DNA of 64,000 nt from Bacteroidales bacterium (GCA_015061115.1 SUXE01000016.1:60927-124926); one strand, 5' to 3'; shown: positions 43,337-52,270, counted from the stretch's first letter. The notes: generated by a model from the letters alone, not told the origin. Translations and numbers: made by a program.

Positions 43337-43717
43337 ATGAAAACAAACGGAAGAATAATTTGCGACGAATTAAAGAGAGTCAGATTGGAATTGGCAAAAG
43401 CAAATGGAATTGACTACCAGCCTACAGTTTGCAACCATCAGGGTGAATGCTCTGGCACATGCCCAAAGTGTGATGGTGAACTTGCGGAGTTGACACGTCA
43501 GATAAAGGAAAAGAGGAGTGCGAAGGTGATTGGCATCGCTCCACTAAAGATTGTTGCAACTGCTGTGGTCGCATCAACACTCGCATTGGCATCTTGTCAA
43601 GATGGCGACATGGAAGGAGATGTTGACGTGCCTGCTTCAGATACAACAGCAAAAAAGCAAAATGTATTGGATCCTAATGTTTTGCCAGCAGATTCTATTC
43701 CTGTCGAAAAAAAGTAA
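43337..43717 (+). CDS. Cys-rich N-terminal domain joined to a lipoprotein-like signal
   Basis: A 126-residue protein with an unusual order. Residues 1-~60 hold CNHQGECSGTCPKCDGEL (C32, C38, C42, C45), a metal-knuckle-like motif that recurs in Bacteroides proteins, including some TonB-like ones. Then PLKIVATAVVASTLALASC (69-87) looks like a complete lipoprotein signal with lipobox LASC, followed by an acidic Asp-rich tail. The Cys-rich domain thus sits where a signal peptide usually starts. A start downstream is not supported: no Met lies between the two. It may stay inserted, with the Cys-rich part in the cytoplasm. It has no clear promoter and could be read through from the radical SAM operon. 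Confidence 0.65.
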   Translation: MKTNGRIICDELKRVRLELAKANGIDYQPTVCNHQGECSGTCPKCDGELAELTRQIKEKRSAKVIGIAPLKIVATAVVASTLALASCQDGDMEGDVDVPASDTTAKKQNVLDPNVLPADSIPVEKK

Positions 43718-43732
43718 AAAGCGTTTAGAACT

Positions 43733-43764
43733 GTTGCGTAGGAAAAATAAAACATTTATTTTTG
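43733..43764 (+). promoter_or_regulatory. Promoter of ssrA
   Basis: GTTG at 43733-43736 and TATTTTTG at 43757-43764, spaced 20 bases. It precedes the tmRNA 5' end by 36 bases. Confidence 0.7.
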
Positions 43765-43799
43765 CAAAACAATCTTACAGGATTGCATCTCTCAAATAT

Positions 43800-44192
43800 G
43801 GGGATGACCGGTTTTGACAGCGGGCAGAAGCGGTATGTAAGCATGCAGTGCGCTGGTGGCTAGCACTATAATCTGGAGACCAAAAATTTAACTGGCGAGA
43901 ATAACTATGCTCTTGCAGCCTAACCGAAGTACAGTAAGTTAGCTTTATCGCGGTCAAGATGACTGCGACAAGACGTCTCCCCAAGCCCATGTCCTGAGGC
44001 GATTGGATTAGCGAGGCGCAGAATATCGGGAATAGTGTCGTTAGAGTCTGGATGACGACATGAAATTTTCAGACTAAGGTGTTGGTTGGTGGTCCAGGTC
44101 TTGCCAACACTCGAAAACCGAAGGCTGGAATAAGCATGTAGAAAGCATATTGATTCCTCGTTTGGACGAGGGTTCGACCCCCTCCATCTCCA
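43800..44192 (+). ncRNA. ssrA: Transfer-messenger RNA (tmRNA)
   Basis: About 393 bases. The 5' end GGGGATGACCGGTTTTGACAG and the 3' part GAGGGTTCGACCCCCTC with CATCTCC form the tRNA-like acceptor (7 bp, one G-U) and T-arm. The tag is read from GGC at 43894 as GENNYALAA and ends with TAA at 43921-43923; P. gingivalis uses the same tag as I recall. The CCA end is not encoded (the sequence after the discriminator A is CG), so it would be added after transcription. It rescues stalled ribosomes with SmpB. A promoter lies at 43733-43764 and a terminator follows. Confidence 0.97.
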
Positions 44193-44197
44193 CGTTT

Positions 44198-44240
44198 AAA
44201 ATGAAGGGCTGTATCTTTTGGTACAGCCCTTCATTTTTAT
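44198..44240 (+). terminator. Terminator after ssrA
   Basis: ATGAAGGGCTGTA / TACAGCCCTTCAT perfect stem with an 8-base loop, A run before and T run after. Confidence 0.9.
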
Positions 44241-44287
44241 TAAGAATTAAGAATGTGTTGTTTAGCATATTGTTACGGATTTTTTAC

Positions 44288-44295
44288 TAATTTTG
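44288..44295 (+). promoter_or_regulatory. -7 box for the BASS-type transporter
   Basis: TAATTTTG at 44288-44295, 20 bases before ATG 44316. It supports the short start over the in-frame start at 44253. Confidence 0.55.
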
Positions 44296-44315
44296 CATCC
44301 GAAAAATATATAAAG

Positions 44316-45287
44316 ATGGATTCGGTAATTAAATTTCTTAGGAATTGGACATTGCCTTGCGCTATGGTGTTTGGCGCGACATGTTATTTGATTTGGCATT
44401 TTTTGCTTCCTGTTTCGACGCAATGGCGTGCAAATGCAGCGGATATAGTCGCTGTAGTCCAGCCGATTCTTATTTTCACGATGCTGTTCATCTCTTTCTG
44501 TAAGATAGATATCCGTGATTTGCGTTGGAAACGCTGGCATTTTTACGGACTCGCATTCCAGATATTTGTTTTCATGTTGACGGGTGGATTGGTTTATCTT
44601 TATCCTGACGGTGCTTATAGAATCTCTTTGGAGTCGGCGATGATCTGTTTTATTTGTCCTACAGCCACAGCAGCCGCTGTGCTCACTCAAAAACTTGGAG
44701 GAAATGGTGCGACGTTGGTGTCGTATACTATGTTTATCAATCTTGTTACAACTGTCGCAGTGTCGGCGATCGTGCCGATTCTGAATCCTGAGAGTGGCAT
44801 CACATTTTGGGTCGCCTTTTTCAAGATTATGGCTAAGGTGTTCCCGATGCTTATTTGTCCGTTCTTTTTGGCTGTACTTGTAAGGTATACAATGCCGAAT
44901 TTCCATAACAGGGTTATTTCAACAAGAAATCTTGCTTTCTATATCTGGGCTGTTTCTCTTTCCATTGCGATCGCTGTCACTGTGAGATATGCAGTCTTGG
45001 CAGAGAACCTCACCGTCGCAACAGTGATAGGCATTGGCTTGGCTTCCTTGATAGCATGTATAGCACAGTTCGCATTCGGCAAACTGATTGGCAGAAAGTA
45101 CGACGACGAGATAAGTGGAGGACAGGCGTTGGGCCAGAAAAACACAGTCTTCGCAATATGGGTGGGATATACGTTTTTCTCTCCGATTACTTCAATCGCT
45201 GGAGGCTTCTACAGTATTTGGCATAATGTGTTCAACAGTTGGCAACTCTATAGGAAGAATAAGGAGAATGAGAAGAATGGAAAATGA
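44316..45287 (+). CDS. BASS-family (bile acid:sodium symporter-like) transporter
   Basis: A 323-residue inner-membrane protein with about nine to ten helices. The motif CPTATAAAVLTQKLGGNGATLVSYT in the middle and GKLIGRKYDDEISGGQALGQKN near the end, with its crossed-helix Gly-Gln-Asn signature, fit the bile acid/sodium symporter-like fold. The ligand is unknown; family members carry bile acids, organic anions or pantoate. The ORF could extend upstream to 44253, but the -7 box at 44288 sets ATG 44316. An antisense frame of 214 codons overlaps it; I treat it as a shadow. Confidence 0.78.
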   Translation: MDSVIKFLRNWTLPCAMVFGATCYLIWHFLLPVSTQWRANAADIVAVVQPILIFTMLFISFCKIDIRDLRWKRWHFYGLAFQIFVFMLTGGLVYLYPDGAYRISLESAMICFICPTATAAAVLTQKLGGNGATLVSYTMFINLVTTVAVSAIVPILNPESGITFWVAFFKIMAKVFPMLICPFFLAVLVRYTMPNFHNRVISTRNLAFYIWAVSLSIAIAVTVRYAVLAENLTVATVIGIGLASLIACIAQFAFGKLIGRKYDDEISGGQALGQKNTVFAIWVGYTFFSPITSIAGGFYSIWHNVFNSWQLYRKNKENEKNGK

Positions 45288-45334
45288 TTCTATTCTAAAT
45301 AGAATACATGTCGTTTAAATACCCCAAAAAGATT

Positions 45335-46165
45335 ATGAACAAAGCAATCCTGTTTATATTATTGTTGTTGTCTCAACTTGTTTTTGCAGGCAATAGTGTT
45401 AGTTGTTTAGGATTGAAAGGTCCAGTAAAGCGTTATAAAGGAAACTCGCAAGTTTATTATTTTGACGAAGCTGGGTATTTGACACATGCGGATCGTTGTA
45501 GAACGGTGGATATTCGTATGTCTTGGAAAGAGTGCTACAAACATGTACTTGATGAATCCGGAAATTTAATCAAAACGTATATCGCTAAAACAGAACCTCC
45601 ATTTGTCGATGAGGCTATGTCTGATTCTATAGTTTATAATGATATTGACCCATTTATAGATGACTTTTACAAAAATAAGATAGGCAGACGTAGAAAAAAG
45701 ATGAGCCTGTCGAATGGTGGTACGGCTATTTATTATTATAAAAAAGGTTTTCTTAATTGTATAGAATATGAAAATAAATATGAAAGTAAGGAATATCAAT
45801 ATATTGTAAAATATCAATGTAAATCAAAATCAGACTCTTTAGAAAAAGTAGAAATTATTTTTAAGTATTTAACAAAATCCTTGGTTGCAGATGTGGATGA
45901 AAACAATAAAATGCGGATTCGTAAATACTATGAAAAGGAAGATGATAAAATTTGTGATGAGCGATACACGTATTATGAGGATGGCCGAGTGAAACAGAAG
46001 ACAATGTATCGTAAAAACTATAATATTGCTTGGGAGATAAGCAATATTGATTGTGTCATAACTTATATCTATGACGAGTGGAAAAATATGATCAAAGAAG
46101 AATGGTATTATAAGGATACAGGAAAGACATCGTTTGTGGATTATGAAATAGAATATTATGAGTGA
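45335..46165 (+). CDS. Secreted protein with YD-like repeats, unknown function
   Basis: A 276-residue exported protein. A signal peptide (ILFILLLLSQLVFAG) is followed by a Lys/Tyr-rich, AT-rich sequence. VYYFDEAGYLTHADRC and RYTYYEDGRVKQKTMYRK look like weak RHS/YD repeats, which are typical of toxin or cell-wall proteins. No catalytic motif is visible. ATG 45335 is chosen because it begins a clear signal peptide, while the ATG at 45308 would put charge before it. The base composition is lower in GC than its neighbours, and no promoter consensus is clear, so recent transfer is possible. Confidence 0.55.
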   Translation: MNKAILFILLLLSQLVFAGNSVSCLGLKGPVKRYKGNSQVYYFDEAGYLTHADRCRTVDIRMSWKECYKHVLDESGNLIKTYIAKTEPPFVDEAMSDSIVYNDIDPFIDDFYKNKIGRRRKKMSLSNGGTAIYYYKKGFLNCIEYENKYESKEYQYIVKYQCKSKSDSLEKVEIIFKYLTKSLVADVDENNKMRIRKYYEKEDDKICDERYTYYEDGRVKQKTMYRKNYNIAWEISNIDCVITYIYDEWKNMIKEEWYYKDTGKTSFVDYEIEYYE

Positions 46166-46232
46166 AGATTATGGACATCTGCACTATGTGGAAAAATCAT
46201 ATGGATTTTCACATTCCAACGATAATTTTGCG

Positions 46233-46240
46233 TATTTTTG
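46233..46240 (+). promoter_or_regulatory. -7 box upstream of kdsA
   Basis: TATTTTTG at 46233-46240, 64 bases before kdsA. No clear -33 element occurs at the usual spacing. Confidence 0.45.
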
Positions 46241-46304
46241 CACAAATCGTAGAGAGTTTAGGTTAAGTGCCTCCTACAAGAATTGATAATACACATATAA
46301 AAAT

Positions 46305-47132
46305 ATGACTATGGATTATTCTTTCATCCCAAAATTAAAATATCTAGCCGACAACAATTTCTTCTTGATGGCAGGTCCTTGCTGTATTGAAGGAGAGGAG
46401 ATGGCTTTTGAAATAGCCGACAAGATGGTCGCTATCTGTGATAAACTACATATTCCATATATCTTCAAGGGTTCTTACAGAAAAGCAAACCGTTCACGTC
46501 TTGACAGCTTCTCTGGAATCGGAGATGAGAAAGCATTGGATATTTTGAAGAGAGTGGGAGAGAAGTATAATATACCTGTGGTGACGGATATCCATTCTGC
46601 TTCTGAAGCAGACATGGCTGCCAAGTATGTTGATGTCATTCAAATTCCGGCTTTTCTTTGCCGCCAGACAGATATCTTGGTCGCTGCCGCTAAAACAGGC
46701 AAGGTCGTCAATATCAAGAAAGGTCAGTTTATTTCTCCTGAGTCGATGAAGTTCGCAGCAGGTAAAATCAAGGAGTGTGGCAACGACAAAATCCTTCTGA
46801 CTGATAGAGGAACAGAGTTCGGTTATCAGGATTTGATTGTGGACTATCGTGGCATCCCAACAATGCAGAAAATCGGTTATCCTGTTGTGCTTGACATCAC
46901 TCACTCACTTCAGCAACCAAACCAGACATCAGGAGTGACTGGAGGTAATCCGGATATGATAGAGACAATCGCACGTGCAGGAATCGCAGTAGGTGCGGAT
47001 GGTTTGTTTATGGAGACCCATCCAAAACCAAGTGAGGCGAAGAGTGACGGTGCGAATATGCTCCGTCTTGATTTGGCAGAGGCGTTGTTGACAAAGTTGG
47101 TGAAATTGCGTAAGACGGTAGTAGAGTTGTAA
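46305..47132 (+). CDS. kdsA: 3-deoxy-8-phosphooctulonate (KDO-8-P) synthase
   Basis: A 275-residue TIM-barrel enzyme joining phosphoenolpyruvate and arabinose 5-phosphate to KDO-8-P, for lipid A/LPS core synthesis. MAGPCCIEGEEMAFEIAD and FKGSYRKANRSRLDSF are diagnostic, with GGNPDMIETIARAGIAVGAD and METHPKPSEAKSDG later. A second ATG lies at 46311. The next gene starts 5 bases after the stop, so they are cotranscribed. Confidence 0.95.
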   Translation: MTMDYSFIPKLKYLADNNFFLMAGPCCIEGEEMAFEIADKMVAICDKLHIPYIFKGSYRKANRSRLDSFSGIGDEKALDILKRVGEKYNIPVVTDIHSASEADMAAKYVDVIQIPAFLCRQTDILVAAAKTGKVVNIKKGQFISPESMKFAAGKIKECGNDKILLTDRGTEFGYQDLIVDYRGIPTMQKIGYPVVLDITHSLQQPNQTSGVTGGNPDMIETIARAGIAVGADGLFMETHPKPSEAKSDGANMLRLDLAEALLTKLVKLRKTVVEL

Positions 47133-47137
47133 TAGGT

Positions 47138-47722
47138 ATGTTGCAGATTCAAGATACGATTGTAAGTTTCGATGTGTTGGAACGCCGATTCCTTTGTGAT
47201 TTGGCAAAGTGCAAGGGAGAGTGTTGCATCGAAGGTGACTGTGGAGCTCCGTTGGAAGATGATGAGATACCCGTTTTGGAACGTCTTGTAGACGTCGTAT
47301 GGGATCAACTTTCAGATGCATCGAAAGAGGTTATCAAGAAGCAGGGTGTTTGGTATACCGATCCTCAAGGCGACAAGGTGACTTCCATTGTGAATGGCAG
47401 GGAGTGCGTCTTTACAACCATAGATAAAGATGGAATGTGCAAGTGTGCTTTGGAGATAGCATACAGAGAAGGCAGAAGTGATTTCTATAAGCCAATCTCT
47501 TGCCATCTGTATCCGGTCAGACTAGACAAGGTCGGAGACTGTGTGGCGGTGAACTATCATAAGTGGGATGTCTGCAAATGCGCAAGAAAATTGGGTAGCA
47601 TAAACGATCTTCCCGTCTACAAATTTTTAAAAGAGCCTTTGATACGAAGATTTGGACAAGAGTGGTATGATGAACTTGAACTCTGTGTCGGAGAGTTGAA
47701 AAAACAAGGAATGATTAAATGA
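47138..47722 (+). CDS. DUF3109 Cys-rich protein
   Basis: A 194-residue cytoplasmic protein of the DUF3109 family, related to YkgJ-type Zn/Fe-chelating domains. Conserved Cys groups include CDLAKCKGECCIEGDCGAP, CVFTTIDKDGMCKC, ISCHLYPVR and WDVCKCARKLG. These would hold one or two metal or iron-sulfur sites. The role is unknown. It is linked to kdsA upstream and overlaps the M16 peptidase start by four bases (ATGA at 47719-47722). Confidence 0.85.
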   Translation: MLQIQDTIVSFDVLERRFLCDLAKCKGECCIEGDCGAPLEDDEIPVLERLVDVVWDQLSDASKEVIKKQGVWYTDPQGDKVTSIVNGRECVFTTIDKDGMCKCALEIAYREGRSDFYKPISCHLYPVRLDKVGDCVAVNYHKWDVCKCARKLGSINDLPVYKFLKEPLIRRFGQEWYDELELCVGELKKQGMIK

Positions 47723-48957
47723 TGAATACGGATATTCATATTCATACGGCCACGTTGCCCAATGGAGTGCGTATAGTACATAAAGAAGATGTCTCTCAGG
47801 TAGCGTATTGTGGTTTCGCGATCAATGCCGGCACCCGTGATGAGGAAGAGGACGAGAGCGGTATGGCTCATTTCATAGAGCATATGCTGTTTAAGGGGAC
47901 TGAGAAAAGAAACTCTTGGCATATCCTCAACCGTCTTGAAGGAGTGGGAGGTGAGATTAACGCATACACAACAAAAGAGGAGACATTTGTTTATTCTACG
48001 GTGTTGACTGCTGATTTTGAAAAAGCGGTCGACTTATGTTCAGATATTGTTTTCCATCCTACGTTCCCTTCTCATGAGATTGAAAAGGAGGTCGACGTGA
48101 TTATAGAGGAGATCAACTCTTACAATGACTCGCCGTCGGAATTGATCTATGATGAGTTTGAAAGCATCGTCTTCAAAAATTCGCAGCTTGGCAGAAACAT
48201 ATTGGGAGATGCCGAGCGATTGCAGGAATATACGACAGAGAATGCTTTGCGTTTTGTGGCGAACAATTATTGTACTGACAGAATCCTCTTTTTTTCTGTA
48301 GGTAATATCCCTTTCAAAAAAGTGATGAGGCTTGCTGAGAAATATTTTGGCGACGTTACTGCGAAGTATTCAACGAAGACCAGACAGAAGTCTGCTTTGT
48401 ATGTGCCAGACCATGTACGTAAGAATCTGAGTACGCATCAGACACATGCGTTGATTGGAGCAAGAGCATATTCTTTGTCGGATGAACGACGTCTGCCTCT
48501 ATATTTATTGAATAATATTCTTGGTGGTCCAGGAATGAATTCCAAACTTAATATTGCGGTGCGAGAGAAGAGAGGATTGGCGTACACAATAGAATCAGCT
48601 TATACGGCTTATTCCGACGACGGCCTGATCAACATCTATTTCGGCACAGAGCATGATGATACTGAGAAATGTCTCAATGTCATATATAAAGAGTTGAAAG
48701 GGTTGCGAGAAAAAGAAATGCCGTCATCACAGTTGGAGCGTGCGAAAAAGCAATTGATGGGACAGTTAGCCATTGCCAATGAGAACCGAGAAAACTATGC
48801 TCTGAATATGGCGAAAAGTTTTCTTTTCTTTGGTATGAATGAATCCAATTCAGTTGTGGCGGAAAGAATCTCGAAAATCACGTCGAAGCAACTTTTGGAG
48901 ATTGCGAACGATATTTTCGCTGAAGATAAATTGTCTACCCTTATATATACCAAATAG
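47719..48957 (+). CDS. M16-family zinc peptidase
   Basis: A 412-residue peptidase of the inverted-motif M16 family. HFIEH at 51-55 supplies the zinc ligands and catalytic Glu, and a downstream Glu in EKEVDVIIEEINSYNDSP provides the third ligand. The second, inactive half follows after ~220 with HALIGARAYSLSD. It has no signal peptide, so it is cytoplasmic. It resembles the mitochondrial processing peptidase/PqqL group, with substrates unknown. Overlap with the DUF3109 gene suggests translational coupling. Confidence 0.88.
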   Translation: MMNTDIHIHTATLPNGVRIVHKEDVSQVAYCGFAINAGTRDEEEDESGMAHFIEHMLFKGTEKRNSWHILNRLEGVGGEINAYTTKEETFVYSTVLTADFEKAVDLCSDIVFHPTFPSHEIEKEVDVIIEEINSYNDSPSELIYDEFESIVFKNSQLGRNILGDAERLQEYTTENALRFVANNYCTDRILFFSVGNIPFKKVMRLAEKYFGDVTAKYSTKTRQKSALYVPDHVRKNLSTHQTHALIGARAYSLSDERRLPLYLLNNILGGPGMNSKLNIAVREKRGLAYTIESAYTAYSDDGLINIYFGTEHDDTEKCLNVIYKELKGLREKEMPSSQLERAKKQLMGQLAIANENRENYALNMAKSFLFFGMNESNSVVAERISKITSKQLLEIANDIFAEDKLSTLIYTK

Positions 48958-48969
48958 AAATTTTTTATA

Positions 48970-48999
48970 TGTAGAGACGTGGAGATTCCCGTCTCTACA
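48970..48999. repeat. TGTAGAGACG inverted-repeat element
   Basis: A perfect 10-bp inverted repeat, TGTAGAGACG / CGTCTCTACA, with a 10-base spacer. It lacks a T run, so it is not a good terminator. Its ends match the decayed copy at 38226-38256. Confidence 0.7.
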
Positions 49000-49095
49000 C
49001 AATATAATGCGGAAACTTGATTTTTTGTTTGTGTAATGTTAATTTGAAACGTCAAAAAAAATGCCGAAAAATACGCAAATGATATTTTTTTATCT

Positions 49096-49103
49096 TAAAT
49101 TTG
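49096..49103 (+). promoter_or_regulatory. -7 box for secDF
   Basis: TAAATTTG at 49096-49103, 53 bases before ATG 49157. No convincing -33 partner. Confidence 0.55.
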
Positions 49104-49156
49104 CACATTAATAGTGTTAAGATGAATATAAATAAAAAAATTAAATAACAAAAAAA

Positions 49157-52100
49157 ATGCAAAACAAAGGAATTGTATGGTTTCTGGTTGTTGCTCTTTT
49201 TTTGGCATGCGTGTATTCACTTTCGTTCACATTTGTCTCTAACCACTATAAGAGTGAGGCTGAGGCAGCGGCTAACGGAGATGCTCAGAAGTATAATGAG
49301 TACATGGATACATTGTTAAGCCACAACGAGTCAATATGGTCGTTGAAAGAGTGCCGTGAGAAAGAGTTGAACTTAGGTTTGGACTTGAGAGGTGGTATGA
49401 ATGTGGTGATGGAAATATCTGTTCCAGACATCTTGAAGGCACTTGCAGGCAATCAGGCATCAGAGGAATCTTTCACAAAGACAATCGCTTTGGCGAAAGA
49501 AAAACAGAAGACTTCACAGAAAGACTTCTTAACACTGTTTATTGATGCATTCAACGAGGTTAACCCAGGAGGCCAGTTGGCTTCAATCTTCAGCGGTTAC
49601 ACGTTGAAAAATAAAATCAACTACACATCAACAAACGACGAAGTAGTAAAGGTATTGAGAGAAGAGGTTGATAGTGCTATCGACAACTCATTCAATGTGC
49701 TTCGTTCACGTATCGACCGTTATGGTGTGGTTCAGCCAAATATCCAGAAGCTTGAGGGTTCTAGCCGTATCTTGATTGAGATGCCAGGTGTGAAGGAGCC
49801 AGAGCGTGTACGTAAGTTGCTTCAGGGAAGTGCGGATTTGGCATTCTGGGAAACTACTGAGTTCTCAGAGATCGCACGTAACATTTCTGCTGTCAACGAG
49901 ATGGTGGCTGAAATGAATAAGAATGCAGCAGACACAACTAAAGCAGATACAACTAAGGCCGTTGCTGCAGAGGCAACTGCATCAGACAGTTTGCTTGCTA
50001 ACCTTAATAAAGATGCTGATTCAACAAAAGCAGAAGGAACAACTTCTTTGTTCTCATATTTGCAGCCTAGCATTAACTTCCAGACAGGTCAGGTTTATCC
50101 AGGTCCACGTGTAGGTTACGCTCACTATAGCGATACTGCTAAGGTTTCTGAGTATTTGAATATGGGTCGTGCGAAAGGTTTGATTCCAAGTTCAACATTC
50201 TTCGCTTGGACAGTAAAGGAGGAGTTTAACGGATACTTTGGACTTATCGCTTTGAAGTCTAAGACATTGAAGGGTAAGGAAAGAAAGGCACAGTTGACAG
50301 GTGCTAGTGTGACAGACGCACGTGCAGACTTCAACGAGCGTTCTATCTATGCTGCAGTAAGCATGGAGATGAATCAGGAAGGTGCCAAGACTTGGGCTAA
50401 GATGACACGTGAGAACATCGGTAAGTGTATTGCTATTGTTCTTGATGGTTATGTATATTCTTATCCTCGTGTAAACGGTGAGATCGCAGGTGGACGTTCT
50501 GAAATCACAGGTGATTTTACAGTAGAAGAGGCAAAAGACTTGGCTAACGTATTGAAGAGTGGTAAGATGCCAGCTCCTGCAAAGATTGTTCAGGAAGACG
50601 TGGTTGGACCATCTCTAGGTCAGGAGGCTATCAACGCAGGTATGATCTCATTTGTTGTTGCGTTCGTTCTTGTCCTTCTATATATGATTGCATACTACGG
50701 TTTGGTGCCAGGACTTATTGCTGATGCCGCTTTGGTTTGCAACGTGTTCTTGATATTTGGAGTTTTGGCTTCATTGAAGGCAGTTTTGACATTGCCTGGT
50801 ATCGCAGGTATTGTGCTTACATTGGGTATGGCGGTCGACGCTAATGTGTTGATCTATGAACGTATCCGTGAGGAGTTGTCTGCAGGTAAGAATATGAAGC
50901 AGGCTTTGAAAGATGGTTACGGCAATGCGATGAGCGCTATCATCGATGCCAACGTGACAACAATCTTGACAGGTATCATCTTGGCTTATTTCGGTACAGG
51001 TCCTATCAAGGGATTTGCAACAACATTGATCATCGGTATCCTTTGTTCATTGTTGACAGCAATCTTCGTTTCACGTTTGATCTTCGATTTGTATTCAAAG
51101 AGCGAAGGATTTGAGAAACTTACATTCTCTACTAAGCTTTCAGAAAACTGGTTTAAGAATGTCAAATTTGATTTTATTGGCAAGTCAAAACCATATTTGA
51201 TGGCAGCATTCGGAGTGATTGTAGTCGCTGTTGTTTCTCTGTTCGCAGTTGGTTTGCAGCAGGGTATCGACTTCTCTGGAGGTAGAAATTATACAGTGAA
51301 GTTTGAGAAGAATGTTACAACAGGAGAGGTAAAAGATTTGCTAGACAATGCATTTGATGGTGCAAACGCAAGTGTAATCACTATCGGAACTTCTGATCAG
51401 GTACGTATTTCTACAAACTTCCGTATCCAGGATACAGAGGATAATGTGGATGCTGATATTGAAGCAAGAATGTACAACTCATTGAAACCACTTTTGAATG
51501 AAGGTGTTACAGAGGAAATGTTTGTAAACCGTTATGTCGTTAATGATGGTGTGGCTTCACTTGCTGATGCACAGTCTGATATCACTTACGGTATTCAGTC
51601 ATCACAGAAAGTAGGACCAACAATGGCAGATGACATCAAGATTTCTGCAGTAATCGCAGTCTTGATTGCAATGTTAGGTATCGGATTGTATATCTTCTTG
51701 AGATTTAGCCGTCTAGCATATTCGGGTGGTGCATTGCTTGCCCTAGCTCATGATACATTGTTCATCCTATTGTTGTACTGTATATTGCCGTTGACTGGAG
51801 TTGTTCCATTCTCATTGGAGGTCGACCAGTCTTTCATCGCAGCAATCTTGACAGTGATTGGTTACTCTATCAATGATAAGGTGGTCATCTTCGACCGTAT
51901 CCGTGAGTTTATCCGTAACCGTAAGGGTGCTGATTTCGACAAATGTGAAGTGTTCAACTCTGCTATCAGTTCTACTCTAAGCCGTACATTCAGTACATCA
52001 TTGAGTACATTGATCGTATTGGTTATCATTTTCTTCTTTGGCGGTGACACAATTCGTGGATTCATCTTCGCAATGTTGATTGGTGTAATCGTAGGAACTT

Positions 52101-52216
52101 ACTCTTCTATCTTTATTGCAGCTCCATTTGCATGTAAGTACTACTCAGCTAAGGCTGACGAAGAGGAGGAAGCTAAGAGAATTGAGAAAGAGAAACGTCT
52201 TGCTGAAAGAGCATAA
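49157..52216 (+). CDS. secDF: Protein translocase subunit SecDF (fused)
   Basis: A 1019-residue fusion of SecD and SecF, which uses the proton gradient to help move proteins through SecYEG. The SecD half has ELNLGLDLRGGMNVVMEI near 75-93 and the helix block GLVPGLIADAALVCNV and LTLGMAVDANVLIYERIREEL. The SecF half starts near 680 with GLQQGIDFSGGRNYTVKF and includes FIAAILTVIGYSINDKVVIFDRIRE. An Ala/Asp/Thr-rich, repetitive insertion lies in the SecD periplasmic part (~255-290). The fusion is usual in Bacteroidota. It is highly expressed by codon use and ends at a strong terminator. Confidence 0.95.
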   Translation: MQNKGIVWFLVVALFLACVYSLSFTFVSNHYKSEAEAAANGDAQKYNEYMDTLLSHNESIWSLKECREKELNLGLDLRGGMNVVMEISVPDILKALAGNQASEESFTKTIALAKEKQKTSQKDFLTLFIDAFNEVNPGGQLASIFSGYTLKNKINYTSTNDEVVKVLREEVDSAIDNSFNVLRSRIDRYGVVQPNIQKLEGSSRILIEMPGVKEPERVRKLLQGSADLAFWETTEFSEIARNISAVNEMVAEMNKNAADTTKADTTKAVAAEATASDSLLANLNKDADSTKAEGTTSLFSYLQPSINFQTGQVYPGPRVGYAHYSDTAKVSEYLNMGRAKGLIPSSTFFAWTVKEEFNGYFGLIALKSKTLKGKERKAQLTGASVTDARADFNERSIYAAVSMEMNQEGAKTWAKMTRENIGKCIAIVLDGYVYSYPRVNGEIAGGRSEITGDFTVEEAKDLANVLKSGKMPAPAKIVQEDVVGPSLGQEAINAGMISFVVAFVLVLLYMIAYYGLVPGLIADAALVCNVFLIFGVLASLKAVLTLPGIAGIVLTLGMAVDANVLIYERIREELSAGKNMKQALKDGYGNAMSAIIDANVTTILTGIILAYFGTGPIKGFATTLIIGILCSLLTAIFVSRLIFDLYSKSEGFEKLTFSTKLSENWFKNVKFDFIGKSKPYLMAAFGVIVVAVVSLFAVGLQQGIDFSGGRNYTVKFEKNVTTGEVKDLLDNAFDGANASVITIGTSDQVRISTNFRIQDTEDNVDADIEARMYNSLKPLLNEGVTEEMFVNRYVVNDGVASLADAQSDITYGIQSSQKVGPTMADDIKISAVIAVLIAMLGIGLYIFLRFSRLAYSGGALLALAHDTLFILLLYCILPLTGVVPFSLEVDQSFIAAILTVIGYSINDKVVIFDRIREFIRNRKGADFDKCEVFNSAISSTLSRTFSTSLSTLIVLVIIFFFGGDTIRGFIFAMLIGVIVGTYSSIFIAAPFACKYYSAKADEEEEAKRIEKEKRLAERA

Positions 52217-52236
52217 ACGTTTTTTAAGAAGATAAG

Positions 52237-52270
52237 AAAACCGGATTTGTAAAAATCCGGTTTTTTTTTT
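52237..52270 (+). terminator. Terminator after secDF
   Basis: AAAACCGGATTT / AAATCCGGTTTT 12-bp stem, loop GTAA, with a long T run. Confidence 0.92.

Noticed and set aside
43800..44192. The GGTTCGA loop considered a lone tRNA
   Set aside because: It is the T-arm of tmRNA; no complete tRNA cloverleaf was found elsewhere in the window.
44262..44906. A 214-codon minus open frame antisense to the BASS-type transporter
   Set aside because: Arg/His/Ile-rich with no membrane pattern. The plus frame has proper helices and motifs.
46184..46214. Imperfect hairpin after the YD-like gene, considered a terminator
   Set aside because: Stem with bulges and no T run; too weak to call.
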